A model generated the notes under the pieces. The model did no database searches, had not been told where the DNA came from, and saw only the letters and a program-made list of their open reading frames with translations. Positions 15,467 through 22,773 of a stretch of DNA of 25,325 bases are shown piece by piece. Both the position numbers and the translations under genes were made by a program. Numbering within the stretch: the stretch's first letter is position 1; each line of letters starts with the position of its first letter. Source of the stretch: an uncultured Prevotella sp. (GTDB lineage Bacteria > Bacteroidota > Bacteroidia > Bacteroidales > Bacteroidaceae); the NCBI GenBank assembly GCA_900318855.1, contig ONMG01000051.1, forward strand, positions 1 through 25,325, written 5' to 3'.

Positions 15467-16474
15467 ATGGAAAATCTAAAGAGAAACATTGCCATCGTCT
15501 GTGGCGGCGACTCCTCTGAGCATGATGTCTCGCTGAGGTCAGCTCAAGGACTCTACTCCTTTTTCGACAAACAGCGCTACAACGTTTATGTGGTAGAAGT
15601 GAAAGGACAGGTGTGGCAGGTGAACTTTGAAAACGGCGACACGGCTCCCATTGACCGTAATGACTTCTCCTTCGAGAGGGACGGTAAGGCTGTGGTGTTC
15701 GACTATGCCTACATCACCATTCATGGCACGCCAGGCGAGAACGGCATTATGCAGGGCTACTTCGAACTACTCCATATTCCTTATTCTACCAGTGGCGTGC
15801 TTGTTGAGGCAATGACATTCAACAAGTATGTGCTCAACAATTACCTTCGGGGCTTCGGCGTCAGAGTGGCCGACAGCATTCTTATCCGCAGAGGCGAGGA
15901 AGCCCGCTATCCGGAGGCCGACATTGCAAAGCGGCTCGGTATGCCCTGCTTTGTGAAACCGGCAGCCGACGGTTCCAGCTTCGGCGTGTCGAAGGTGAAG
16001 AACACCGACCAGTTGGCTCCGGCTTTGCGGGTGGCCTTCATGGAGAGCGATGAGGTGATGGTGGAAGGGTTCATGCAAGGCACCGAAATCTCGATTGGAT
16101 GCTACAAGACGCGTCAGAAGTCGGTGGTGTTCCCGGCTACTGAGGTGGTGACCAAGGATGAATTCTTTGACTACGATGCCAAATACAATGGCCGTGTGGA
16201 GGAGATTACTCCCGCCCGCCTGTCGCCCGACACCGCCCGTCGCGTGGCCGAGGAGACCAGCCGCATCTACGATATCCTGCGTTGCAATGGCATCATCCGT
16301 ATCGACTATATCATCTCCAAGGATGCCGAAGGGCATGACCAGGTGAATATGCTCGAAATCAACACTACGCCCGGCATGACGGCCACCAGCTTCATCCCAC
16401 AGCAGGTGAGGGCTGCCGGCCTGAATATCACCGACGTGCTGACCGACATCGTGGAGAATCAGTTTGAGGTGTAA
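15467..16474 (+). CDS. ddl: D-alanine--D-alanine ligase
   Basis: A 335-residue cytoplasmic ATP-grasp enzyme that joins two D-alanines with ATP to make the dipeptide end of the peptidoglycan precursor. The N-terminal domain has IAIVCGGDSSEHDVSLRSA, matching the family motif that binds the first D-Ala. HGTPGENG corresponds to the usual HGxxGEDG. The ATP-grasp part contains GMPCFVKPAADGSSFGVSKV and the metal-binding end MLEINTTPGMTATSF. Length is normal for the family. It follows rluD by 18 bases and precedes an acyltransferase gene by 34 bases. Together with the PASTA protein it gives the operon a cell-envelope theme. Confidence 0.95.
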   Translation: MENLKRNIAIVCGGDSSEHDVSLRSAQGLYSFFDKQRYNVYVVEVKGQVWQVNFENGDTAPIDRNDFSFERDGKAVVFDYAYITIHGTPGENGIMQGYFELLHIPYSTSGVLVEAMTFNKYVLNNYLRGFGVRVADSILIRRGEEARYPEADIAKRLGMPCFVKPAADGSSFGVSKVKNTDQLAPALRVAFMESDEVMVEGFMQGTEISIGCYKTRQKSVVFPATEVVTKDEFFDYDAKYNGRVEEITPARLSPDTARRVAEETSRIYDILRCNGIIRIDYIISKDAEGHDQVNMLEINTTPGMTATSFIPQQVRAAGLNITDVLTDIVENQFEV

Positions 16475-16508
16475 GCCTCCCCCTAATCACTCATTCATTA
16501 TTTGCACT

Positions 16509-17657
16509 ATGAAGATACCTGAGAAGTTCGATTCCATCCGTCCCTTCGAGCCTGAGGAGCTTCCTCAGGTCTTCGATCGGCTTATCAGTAATCCGCAGTT
16601 CCGTCAGGCCGTGTCCTACGTCTTCCCCGGTGTTCCTTTTGAGGCGCTGGCTGCCAAGATGCGGGCTTGCAAGTCGTGCAACGATTTCCAGTTGCAGTTT
16701 TGCTATGGTTTCATTGACCAGTTGCAGCAGAAGGAATGCACGTCGTGTGACCTCGACGCGTCGGTGCTCGACAGCACGCGCAACTACACTTTCGTGAGCA
16801 ATCACCGCGACATCGTACTCGACTCGGCTTTCCTGGATAAGCTTCTTGTCGATGCCAAGTTCACAACGACCTGCGAGATTGCCATTGGCGACAATCTGCT
16901 GTCACTGCCTTGGGTGAAGGACCTTGTGAGAATCAATAAGTCGTTTATTGTCCGGCGGGGGCTCCCCATGCGCGAGATGCTTGTGGCCAGCAAGCTGCTC
17001 TCAGAGTACATGCACTTTGCCATTGCCGAGAAGAAGGAGAATATCTGGATAGCTCAGCGTGTCGGGCGTGCCAAGGACAGCAACGATGTCACGCAGGACG
17101 GTGTGCTCAAGATGATGACCATGGCTGGGGAGGGCTCTCTGGCTGAGCGTCTGGTGCAGTTGCATATAGTGCCCCTGGCCATTTCTTATGAGTATGACCC
17201 GTGCGACTATCTGAAGGCCGCGGAATTCCAGCTTAAGCGCGATGTGAAGGGTTGGAAGAAGGGACCGGCCGACGACATCGAAAGTATGCGCACCGGCTTA
17301 TTCGGTTATAAGGGAGCAGTGCACTATCAGTGCGCGCCCTGCATTGACGGCTATCTGCTGTCGCTGCCGGCCGATTTGTCGAAGGCTGACTTCTATAAGG
17401 AGGTGGCAGCGCACATCGATCACGAGATACATCGCAACTACCGTCTGTATGCCTGCAACTATGTGGCACTCGATCTGCTTGAGGGCACGGAGAGCTATGC
17501 CGGCCATTATTCGGAAGCCGATCGCTCCCGCTTCGAGCGTTACCTCCAGGAACAGCTGGACAAGATTGATGTCCCCAATAAGGATGAGGCTTTCCTTCGG
17601 GAGCGTCTGCTCACGATGTATGCCAATCCTGCACGCAACTATATGTCGGCACAATGA
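16509..17657 (+). CDS. PlsC-like lysophospholipid acyltransferase family protein
   Basis: A 382-residue protein of the glycerolipid acyltransferase superfamily, which transfers acyl chains to lysophosphatidic acid or to other lipid alcohols and amines. The active-site block is FVSNHRDIVLD (residues 95-105, His99 and Asp105). It has one residue more between His and Asp than the usual HxxxxD, though HRD-type variants occur in Bacteroidota homologues. Further blocks are FIVRRGLPMREML, ENIWIAQRVGRAKDSND (substrate-binding region) and VPLAISYEYDPCD. An N-terminal region of about 90 residues and a C-terminal region of about 150 residues lie outside the core. ATG 16509 is preferred; in-frame ATG 16464 would overlap ddl. 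The next gene overlaps by 4 bases (ATGA). The true acyl acceptor is unknown. Confidence 0.8.
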   Translation: MKIPEKFDSIRPFEPEELPQVFDRLISNPQFRQAVSYVFPGVPFEALAAKMRACKSCNDFQLQFCYGFIDQLQQKECTSCDLDASVLDSTRNYTFVSNHRDIVLDSAFLDKLLVDAKFTTTCEIAIGDNLLSLPWVKDLVRINKSFIVRRGLPMREMLVASKLLSEYMHFAIAEKKENIWIAQRVGRAKDSNDVTQDGVLKMMTMAGEGSLAERLVQLHIVPLAISYEYDPCDYLKAAEFQLKRDVKGWKKGPADDIESMRTGLFGYKGAVHYQCAPCIDGYLLSLPADLSKADFYKEVAAHIDHEIHRNYRLYACNYVALDLLEGTESYAGHYSEADRSRFERYLQEQLDKIDVPNKDEAFLRERLLTMYANPARNYMSAQ

Positions 17658-18313
17658 GAAGGCTGTCTCTCCTCCTTTTGGCCATGGCCCTGTTGGCGGC
17701 TTGTGAGCATAGCACCTATGATGAGGGCGATGGCCGCTACTCTTACCTGAAAGTCGACCTGGCTCTGGCTCACACCGTCGCTTCGGGGCAGATGGACTAT
17801 GCCGTGACCGATGACGGCGACAGCTTGCTGCTCTCACCTTATGCTACGGCTAAATGGGCTTCGAAAGCGGATACCCTCTATCGCACCTTACTCTATTATG
17901 ATGTGAGTGGAAGCCAGGCCGTTAAGCCTTTTTCCGCTGCACAAGTGCCTGTGCTCAGTGTGCGCGACAGGGCTGATGTCGACACGATGTTCACCGATGC
18001 TGTCAACTTCGAGAGTGCCTGGGTGAGCAGGGGAGGACAGTATCTCAATATGGGCTTACTGCTGAAGACGGGTGTGAAAGAGGGGGTGGACGCACGGCAG
18101 GTTATAGGTATTGTGCGCGATTCTGTCGGCTATGATGCCCAGGGCGATGCTGTTTACTATCTCACACTCTATCATCGACAGAACGGTGTGCCGGAGTATT
18201 ATTCCAGTAAGGTCTATGTAAGTGTACCCTTGAAAGGGAACTTAGGCGCAAGAAAAATCCACCTTTCGGTAAACTCGTATACCGGAAAGGTGGATCGCGT
18301 GTTTCAGTATTAA
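17654..18313 (+). CDS. NigD-like lipoprotein
   Basis: A 219-residue lipoprotein with a signal peptide ending in LAAC (Cys17). The rest is predicted beta-rich and resembles the NigD-like family of Bacteroidota, named from a gene near a bacteriocin locus in Prevotella nigrescens; its biochemical role is unknown. Segments such as RTLLYYDV, AWVSRGGQYLNMGLLLKTG, YYLTLYHRQNGVPEYYSSKV and HLSVNSYTGKV fit the family. The start overlaps the acyltransferase stop by 4 bases (ATGA), suggesting translational coupling. Its stop codon shares bases with the stop of the convergent threonine aldolase gene, and its last 60 bases contain the terminator hairpin of that gene. Confidence 0.8.
   Translation: MRRLSLLLLAMALLAACEHSTYDEGDGRYSYLKVDLALAHTVASGQMDYAVTDDGDSLLLSPYATAKWASKADTLYRTLLYYDVSGSQAVKPFSAAQVPVLSVRDRADVDTMFTDAVNFESAWVSRGGQYLNMGLLLKTGVKEGVDARQVIGIVRDSVGYDAQGDAVYYLTLYHRQNGVPEYYSSKVYVSVPLKGNLGARKIHLSVNSYTGKVDRVFQY
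18251..18293 (-). terminator. Intrinsic terminator of the threonine aldolase gene, inside the NigD-like gene
   Basis: Read on the - strand, CCACCTTTCCGGT pairs with ACCGAAAGGTGG (12 bp with one bulged C) around a 10-base loop and is followed by ATTTTTC. The hairpin begins 17 bases after the aldolase stop. It lies wholly within the coding end of the opposing + strand gene. Read on the + strand it has no T tract. Confidence 0.78.
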
Positions 18314-19338
18314 TCTAATAAAGTCTCCAAGGTTGTCAGTTCTTCGTCTGTAGTCGACCAACTGGTAACAAAGCGGCATATCTCCTTGCCGTTGCCCGCA
18401 GGCCCCCAGTGGGTGAACAGAACGTATTTCTCGAGTTGCTTAACTTTCTCATTGCTTAAGATGATGAATTGCTGGTTCGTGGGTGAGTCGATGTAGAACT
18501 TGTAGCCCCGGTCAGCAAACATCTTCCTCATCTTCATGGCCATCTCTACCGCATGTCGGGATATGCTGAAGTAGAGCCCGTCGGTGAAGAGCGCCTCAAA
18601 TTGCAGACCTGTGAGCCTCCCTTTAGCCATGAGCGCTCCATGCTGTTTCACAATGGTGAAGAGATGACGGGGGGCATTGTGGTGCGGAAATACGGCGGCT
18701 TCGCCACAGAGCGCTCCTTCTTTTGTGCCTCCGATATAGAATGCGTCACAATGACGTGCAAGCCACGGAAGGGTGATGTCGCATCCGTCGGCCATCAGAC
18801 CATAACCCAAACGGGCCCCATCGACGAACAGAGGCAGCGAGAACGTCTTACACACATTGTAGAGGTCGCTTATCTCCTGCGCACTATAGATGGTGCCATA
18901 TTCCGTGGGGAAGGTGATGTAGACCAATCCGGGTTGTGCAAGATGCGGTGCACTGTCGTTGGCTGTGAACTCCTCCATAAACTGCTTCAGGTCGGAGGTT
19001 CTCAACTTGCCTTTGTCGTCAGGAAGTGTGATGATCTTATGGTGGCTGAATTCCATGGCTGCTGCCTCGTGAGTGTTGATGTGAGCGCTGTCGGCTGCCA
19101 CCACAGCCTCGTAGCCCTCTATTATGGAGTCTATAATAGTGACATTGGTCTGTGTCCCCCCGCAGAGGAAGAATACTTCTGCCTCGTCGTCCTCACAGGC
19201 AGCCTTAATCTTCTCTCGTGCACTCTCGCTCCACTTGTCTGCACCATAGGTGAGGCTTTGTAGGTTGTTCGTGTCAACAAGACGCTGCAACACCTTGGGA
19301 TGTGCACCATTGTTGTAATCGCATTCAAACGATATCAT
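18310..19338 (-). CDS. ltaE: Low-specificity L-threonine aldolase (PLP enzyme)
   Basis: A 342-residue fold-type I pyridoxal-phosphate enzyme that cleaves L-threonine or L-allo-threonine to glycine and acetaldehyde. The N terminus FECDYNNGAHPKVLQRL and YGADKWSESAREKI match the family. FLCGGTQTNVTII lies at the cofactor phosphate site, LFVDGARLGYG carries Asp173, which pairs with the pyridine ring, and GGTKEGALCGEAAVF carries the Schiff-base Lys206. Length is normal. It converges on the NigD-like gene with a 4-base overlap of stop codons. Upstream, 114 bases separate it from argF'; TAACTTTTG (19379-19387 on the complement) is a near match to a -7 box with one base too many, so it may have its own promoter or be read from the upstream operon. 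The stereospecificity cannot be determined here. Confidence 0.9.
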   Translation of the reverse strand: MISFECDYNNGAHPKVLQRLVDTNNLQSLTYGADKWSESAREKIKAACEDDEAEVFFLCGGTQTNVTIIDSIIEGYEAVVAADSAHINTHEAAAMEFSHHKIITLPDDKGKLRTSDLKQFMEEFTANDSAPHLAQPGLVYITFPTEYGTIYSAQEISDLYNVCKTFSLPLFVDGARLGYGLMADGCDITLPWLARHCDAFYIGGTKEGALCGEAAVFPHHNAPRHLFTIVKQHGALMAKGRLTGLQFEALFTDGLYFSISRHAVEMAMKMRKMFADRGYKFYIDSPTNQQFIILSNEKVKQLEKYVLFTHWGPAGNGKEICRFVTSWSTTDEELTTLETLLD

Positions 19339-19452
19339 GGGTTTGCTGTAGTTTTAGGAAGCTTTTAAATATCTCAGACAAAGTTAGTACTTATTTCTGA
19401 ATGCAGGCCTCACCTGACAGGATTATTTGCCCCAAGGACATGTTAAATAATG

Positions 19453-20427
19453 TCAGAGGGTCTCCAATATGTGCTTTAATACTACTTCTGCACTGATTTC
19501 ACGGTTGGCAGCCTCCGGAATGACGAGACTGTGGCTGCTTTCTATGACGTCGTCGCTGACGATGAGTCCACGGCGAACGGGCAGGCAGTGCATGAAATAG
19601 CCGTCATTGGTCCAACTCATATGCTCAGTGTCGATGGTCCAGCTCATGTCCTGACTCAGTATCTTTCCGTAGTCAGCTTTGTTGGTCACCCCTGGACAAC
19701 TCCAATTCTTGGCATAGATAAAGTCGGCTCCTTCGAGTGCTTTGCGCTGATTGTATTCAATCCGTGCCCCTGCGGTGAACTTCTTGTCCAGTTCATAGCC
19801 CTCGGGATGGGTGATTACGAAGTCGACGTCGGCAGCATTCATCCATTGGGCGAATGAATCGGGTACGGCCTGGGGCAGCGCCCGGCAGTGAGGGGCCCAG
19901 GTCATCACTACCTTGGGCCGGCGGTTGTGCTTCAGCTCGTGCCATTTCTCGGCTATCGTGATGGTGTCGGCAAAGGCCTGCAGCGGATGCACAGTAGCCG
20001 TTTCCATAGCCACGACGGGACGGCCGGAATACTTCACGAACTGGTTGACGATGGTCTCGGCATAATCGTAGTCTCGGTCCTTGAGTCCGGCGAAGGAGCG
20101 TACGGCTATGATGTCGCAGTAGCATCCCATCACGGGGATTGCCTCCAGCAGATGCTCGCTCTTGTCGCCGTCCATGATGACTCCACGCTCGGTCTCCAGC
20201 TTCCATGCACCGGCATTGACGTCCAATACGATGACGTTCATACCGAGGTTCATGGCCGCCTTTTGTGTGCTGAGACGGGTGCGCAGACTGTTGTTGAAGA
20301 AAATCATCAGCAGCGTCTTGTTATTGCCGAGCTGCTTGTAGCCAAATCGGTTTGCTTTCACTTCTTGAGCTTCGGCGAGTGCATTGTGCAGGTCGCCGAT
20401 GTCTTCTACATTGAAAAAATCTCTCAT
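19453..20427 (-). CDS. argF': N-succinylornithine carbamoyltransferase (SOTCase type)
   Basis: A 324-residue transcarbamylase of arginine biosynthesis. In Bacteroides the related enzyme carbamoylates N-succinyl-L-ornithine instead of ornithine. The carbamoyl-phosphate block is NNSLRTRLSTQKAAMNLGM, where ordinary ornithine transcarbamylases have STRT. The KLETERGVIMDGD segment, MTWAPHCRALPQAV and YFMHCLPVRRGLIV are also of the acetyl/succinylornithine type. From memory, residue 90 separates succinyl- from acetylornithine enzymes (Pro in B. fragilis, Glu in Xanthomonas); here it is Ser90 (MDGDKSEH). That still fits succinylornithine because Glu is absent. The gene is last in a - strand operon, 25 bases after proA. 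The annotation as SOTCase is a specific inference; the family itself is clear. Confidence 0.88.
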   Translation of the reverse strand: MRDFFNVEDIGDLHNALAEAQEVKANRFGYKQLGNNKTLLMIFFNNSLRTRLSTQKAAMNLGMNVIVLDVNAGAWKLETERGVIMDGDKSEHLLEAIPVMGCYCDIIAVRSFAGLKDRDYDYAETIVNQFVKYSGRPVVAMETATVHPLQAFADTITIAEKWHELKHNRRPKVVMTWAPHCRALPQAVPDSFAQWMNAADVDFVITHPEGYELDKKFTAGARIEYNQRKALEGADFIYAKNWSCPGVTNKADYGKILSQDMSWTIDTEHMSWTNDGYFMHCLPVRRGLIVSDDVIESSHSLVIPEAANREISAEVVLKHILETL

Positions 20428-20452
20428 AGTCGTGGCTTTAATCCTTTAGTTG

Positions 20453-21706
20453 CTATGGTCTCACCTGCCCGTTGCCTTCTATCAGCCATTTGTAGGTGGT
20501 GAGCTCCTCTAATCCCATGGGACCTCTGGGCCCCAGTTTCTGTGTGCTAATGCCAATCTCGGCACCGAAGCCAAATTGGGCTCCGTCGGTGAAGCTCGTA
20601 GGGGCGTTCACATAGACACAGGCCGCATCCACTCTCTGTTCAAAGATACGCTGTGAGGTGACATCGTCGGCTACGATGCTCTCGCTGTGTCCACTGCCGT
20701 GCCGGGCGATGTGGGCGAGTGCTCCTTCGAGGCTGTCGACGGTGACAATGCCCATCTGGAGACTGAGCCATTCCGTATCCCAATCGGCATCGTCGGCCTC
20801 AATAAGCCTCTTGTCCGGATAGTGGCCTGACAGTGCCTTGAGGGCATCTGTGTCGGCATGGATGACCACTCCTTTCTCGCCCAATGGGACGCAGAGCGCA
20901 GGCAGGTCGTTCAGCCGGGAGCGATGGATGATAAGTGTGTCGAGGGTGTTGCAAACGCTGGGGCGCCTGGTCTTGGCGTTGTCCACGATGCGCCGGCCCA
21001 TATCTAAATCAGCCGACATGTCGAAATAGCAATGCACTACTCCTGCCCCGGTTTCAATGACCGGCACCTTGGCTGTTGTGCGTACGAAGTCGATGAGTCG
21101 GCGTCCGCCCCGGGGAATACATAGGTCCACATATCCCACAGCCTCAAGTAATGTGGCCGCAGCAGTGTGAGTGGCGGGTAGCAGTGTGATGCAGGCTGTG
21201 TCGAGACCTCTCTGCTGGAGCACGTCGTGGATGAGCTTCACCCCGGCGCGGCAGCTGTTGTCGGCCGCCTTCCCTCCCTTGAGAATGCATGCGTTGCCAC
21301 TCTTGAAGCAGAGCGAGAAAACGTCGAAGGTGACATTGGGACGGGCTTCGTAAATCATGCCAATGACACCGAAGGGCACGCTGACTTTTCTTAGATGCAG
21401 GCCGTTGGGCATCATCCTTTCGGCAATTGTCCTGCCCACGGGCGAAGGCAGCGTTGCCACCTTCCGCATCTGGGCCGCAATCTCGCTGAGCCGTGCCTGG
21501 TCGAGTTGCAAGCGGTCGTAGAGCGGGTCGGCAGCACTGCAGTTCGCCAAGTCCTGTCGGTTGGCGTCGAGCAGAACATCCGCCTTGGTCTCAATGGCAT
21601 CGGCTACCGCCTTCAGCACATTGTTGCGCTGTTCGTCAGTAAGCAGTGCCATCAGCCCTGCAGAATGCTTTACGCTTGTGAATGTCGCTCTTTCCTCTTC
21701 GGTCAT
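20453..21706 (-). CDS. proA: Gamma-glutamyl phosphate reductase
   Basis: A 417-residue enzyme of proline biosynthesis that reduces gamma-glutamyl phosphate to glutamate semialdehyde with NADPH. It belongs to the aldehyde dehydrogenase superfamily. VPFGVIGMIYEARPNVTFDV and CILKGGKAADNS lie in the nucleotide-binding region, and RPSVCNTLDTLI carries the catalytic Cys252. The end has FGFGAEIGISTQKLGPRGPM, a typical ProA block. Length matches the family. Its start overlaps the stop of proB by 4 bases, so the two steps of the pathway are translationally coupled. argF' follows 25 bases downstream. Confidence 0.96.
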   Translation of the reverse strand: MTEEERATFTSVKHSAGLMALLTDEQRNNVLKAVADAIETKADVLLDANRQDLANCSAADPLYDRLQLDQARLSEIAAQMRKVATLPSPVGRTIAERMMPNGLHLRKVSVPFGVIGMIYEARPNVTFDVFSLCFKSGNACILKGGKAADNSCRAGVKLIHDVLQQRGLDTACITLLPATHTAAATLLEAVGYVDLCIPRGGRRLIDFVRTTAKVPVIETGAGVVHCYFDMSADLDMGRRIVDNAKTRRPSVCNTLDTLIIHRSRLNDLPALCVPLGEKGVVIHADTDALKALSGHYPDKRLIEADDADWDTEWLSLQMGIVTVDSLEGALAHIARHGSGHSESIVADDVTSQRIFEQRVDAACVYVNAPTSFTDGAQFGFGAEIGISTQKLGPRGPMGLEELTTYKWLIEGNGQVRP

Positions 21707-22773
21707 TCCATATAAAGATAATCGTAGTGAATGATGGGCTTTACATCGTGCCGGCCAATCAGTTGGCGGGCTTCGTCACTGCTGTAGGCGCTCCGGCCAA
21801 TGCCGATGGTGCGCCCGCCGTCGTCAATGATGTTGATGATGTCGCCTTCCTCGAAGTCGCCTTCAATAGCCGTTACGCCCACCATGAGCAGGCTCACGGC
21901 CTTACATCCGCAGAGTGCCTCAGCGGCTTCCCGGTTGATGCGTGCGATGCCTTTGGCGAAGCTCTCACTGTGGGCAATCCATTTCTTTACACCCGAGGTG
22001 GGCGTGGGGTTAGGGCGAAATTCGGTGTGGAGCGTCTGAAGCGGGTGCTCGGCCAGTTCGGTCAGAATGTTGGTCGTCTTTCCGTTGGCAATAATCACCT
22101 TGATGCCTTCTTCGGCAATCTTGCGTGCGATGTGAACCTTTGTAATCATACCCCCTCGACCGAATCCGCTGTGGCTGTCCTGGATGTATTCGCTCAAGTC
22201 GTGGTCGTAGCTCACCATGGGTATCACTCTTGTCCGGCTGTCCTTCGGGTCGCCGTTGAAGATGCCGTCGACATTGGTGAGGATGACGAGACAGTCGGCA
22301 TTCATCATCGAGGCCACCAGCCCGGAGAGTTCATCGTTGTCGGTGAACATGAGTTCTGTGACGCTCACCGTGTCGTTCTCATTGATGATGGGCAGCACAT
22401 TGTTGGCAAGCATCACGCTCATGCACGCCCGCTGGTTGAGGTATTCCAGTCGGGTGGCAAAGCTCTCCTTCATCGTGAGAATCTGTCCGATGTGGATGCC
22501 TTGCTCCCGGAAGAGGTCGTAGTAGAGGTTGATGAGCTTCACTTGTCCGATGGCCGAGAAGAGCTGACGCTGTCCTACGGCATCCAGCTTGCGGTCGGGT
22601 GTGAGCTCACTTTTGCCGCAGGCAATGGAGCCCGAGGAGACCAGTATCACCTCGTAGCCGTGCTGTCGTAGCCATGCTATCTGGTCGACTAAGGCCGACA
22701 CCTGCGTGACATCCAGCGTGCCATTGCTGCGTGTAAGGACATTGCTGCCCACCTTTACTACGATACGCTTCAT
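21703..22773 (-). CDS. proB: Glutamate 5-kinase with PUA domain
   Basis: A 356-residue enzyme that phosphorylates L-glutamate at the gamma carboxyl with ATP, the first and usually proline-inhibited step of proline synthesis. The amino acid kinase domain spans about 1-255 (RIVVKVGSNVLTR, ILVSSGSIACGKSEL, INENDTVSVTELMFTDNDEL, SGFGRGGMITKVHIARK). A C-terminal PUA domain follows at about 275-350 (EALCGCKAVSLLMVGVTAIE, FEEGDIINIIDDGGRTIGIG). The Asn-Asp-Asp residues of INENDTVS and TDNDEL lie in the glutamate site. It overlaps both neighbours by 4 bases: its ATG overlaps the acyl-CoA synthetase stop, and its stop overlaps the proA start. Confidence 0.95.
   Translation of the reverse strand: MKRIVVKVGSNVLTRSNGTLDVTQVSALVDQIAWLRQHGYEVILVSSGSIACGKSELTPDRKLDAVGQRQLFSAIGQVKLINLYYDLFREQGIHIGQILTMKESFATRLEYLNQRACMSVMLANNVLPIINENDTVSVTELMFTDNDELSGLVASMMNADCLVILTNVDGIFNGDPKDSRTRVIPMVSYDHDLSEYIQDSHSGFGRGGMITKVHIARKIAEEGIKVIIANGKTTNILTELAEHPLQTLHTEFRPNPTPTSGVKKWIAHSESFAKGIARINREAAEALCGCKAVSLLMVGVTAIEGDFEEGDIINIIDDGGRTIGIGRSAYSSDEARQLIGRHDVKPIIHYDYLYME

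Noticed and set aside
19339..19452. Clear independent promoter for the threonine aldolase gene
   Set aside because: The candidate TAACTTTTG has one base too many and no -33 element is present at the right spacing, so it is mentioned only in the gene entry.
21682..22671. Open frame of 329 codons on the + strand opposite proB
   Set aside because: proB is unmistakable on the - strand with all its motifs; the opposite translation has no family features.
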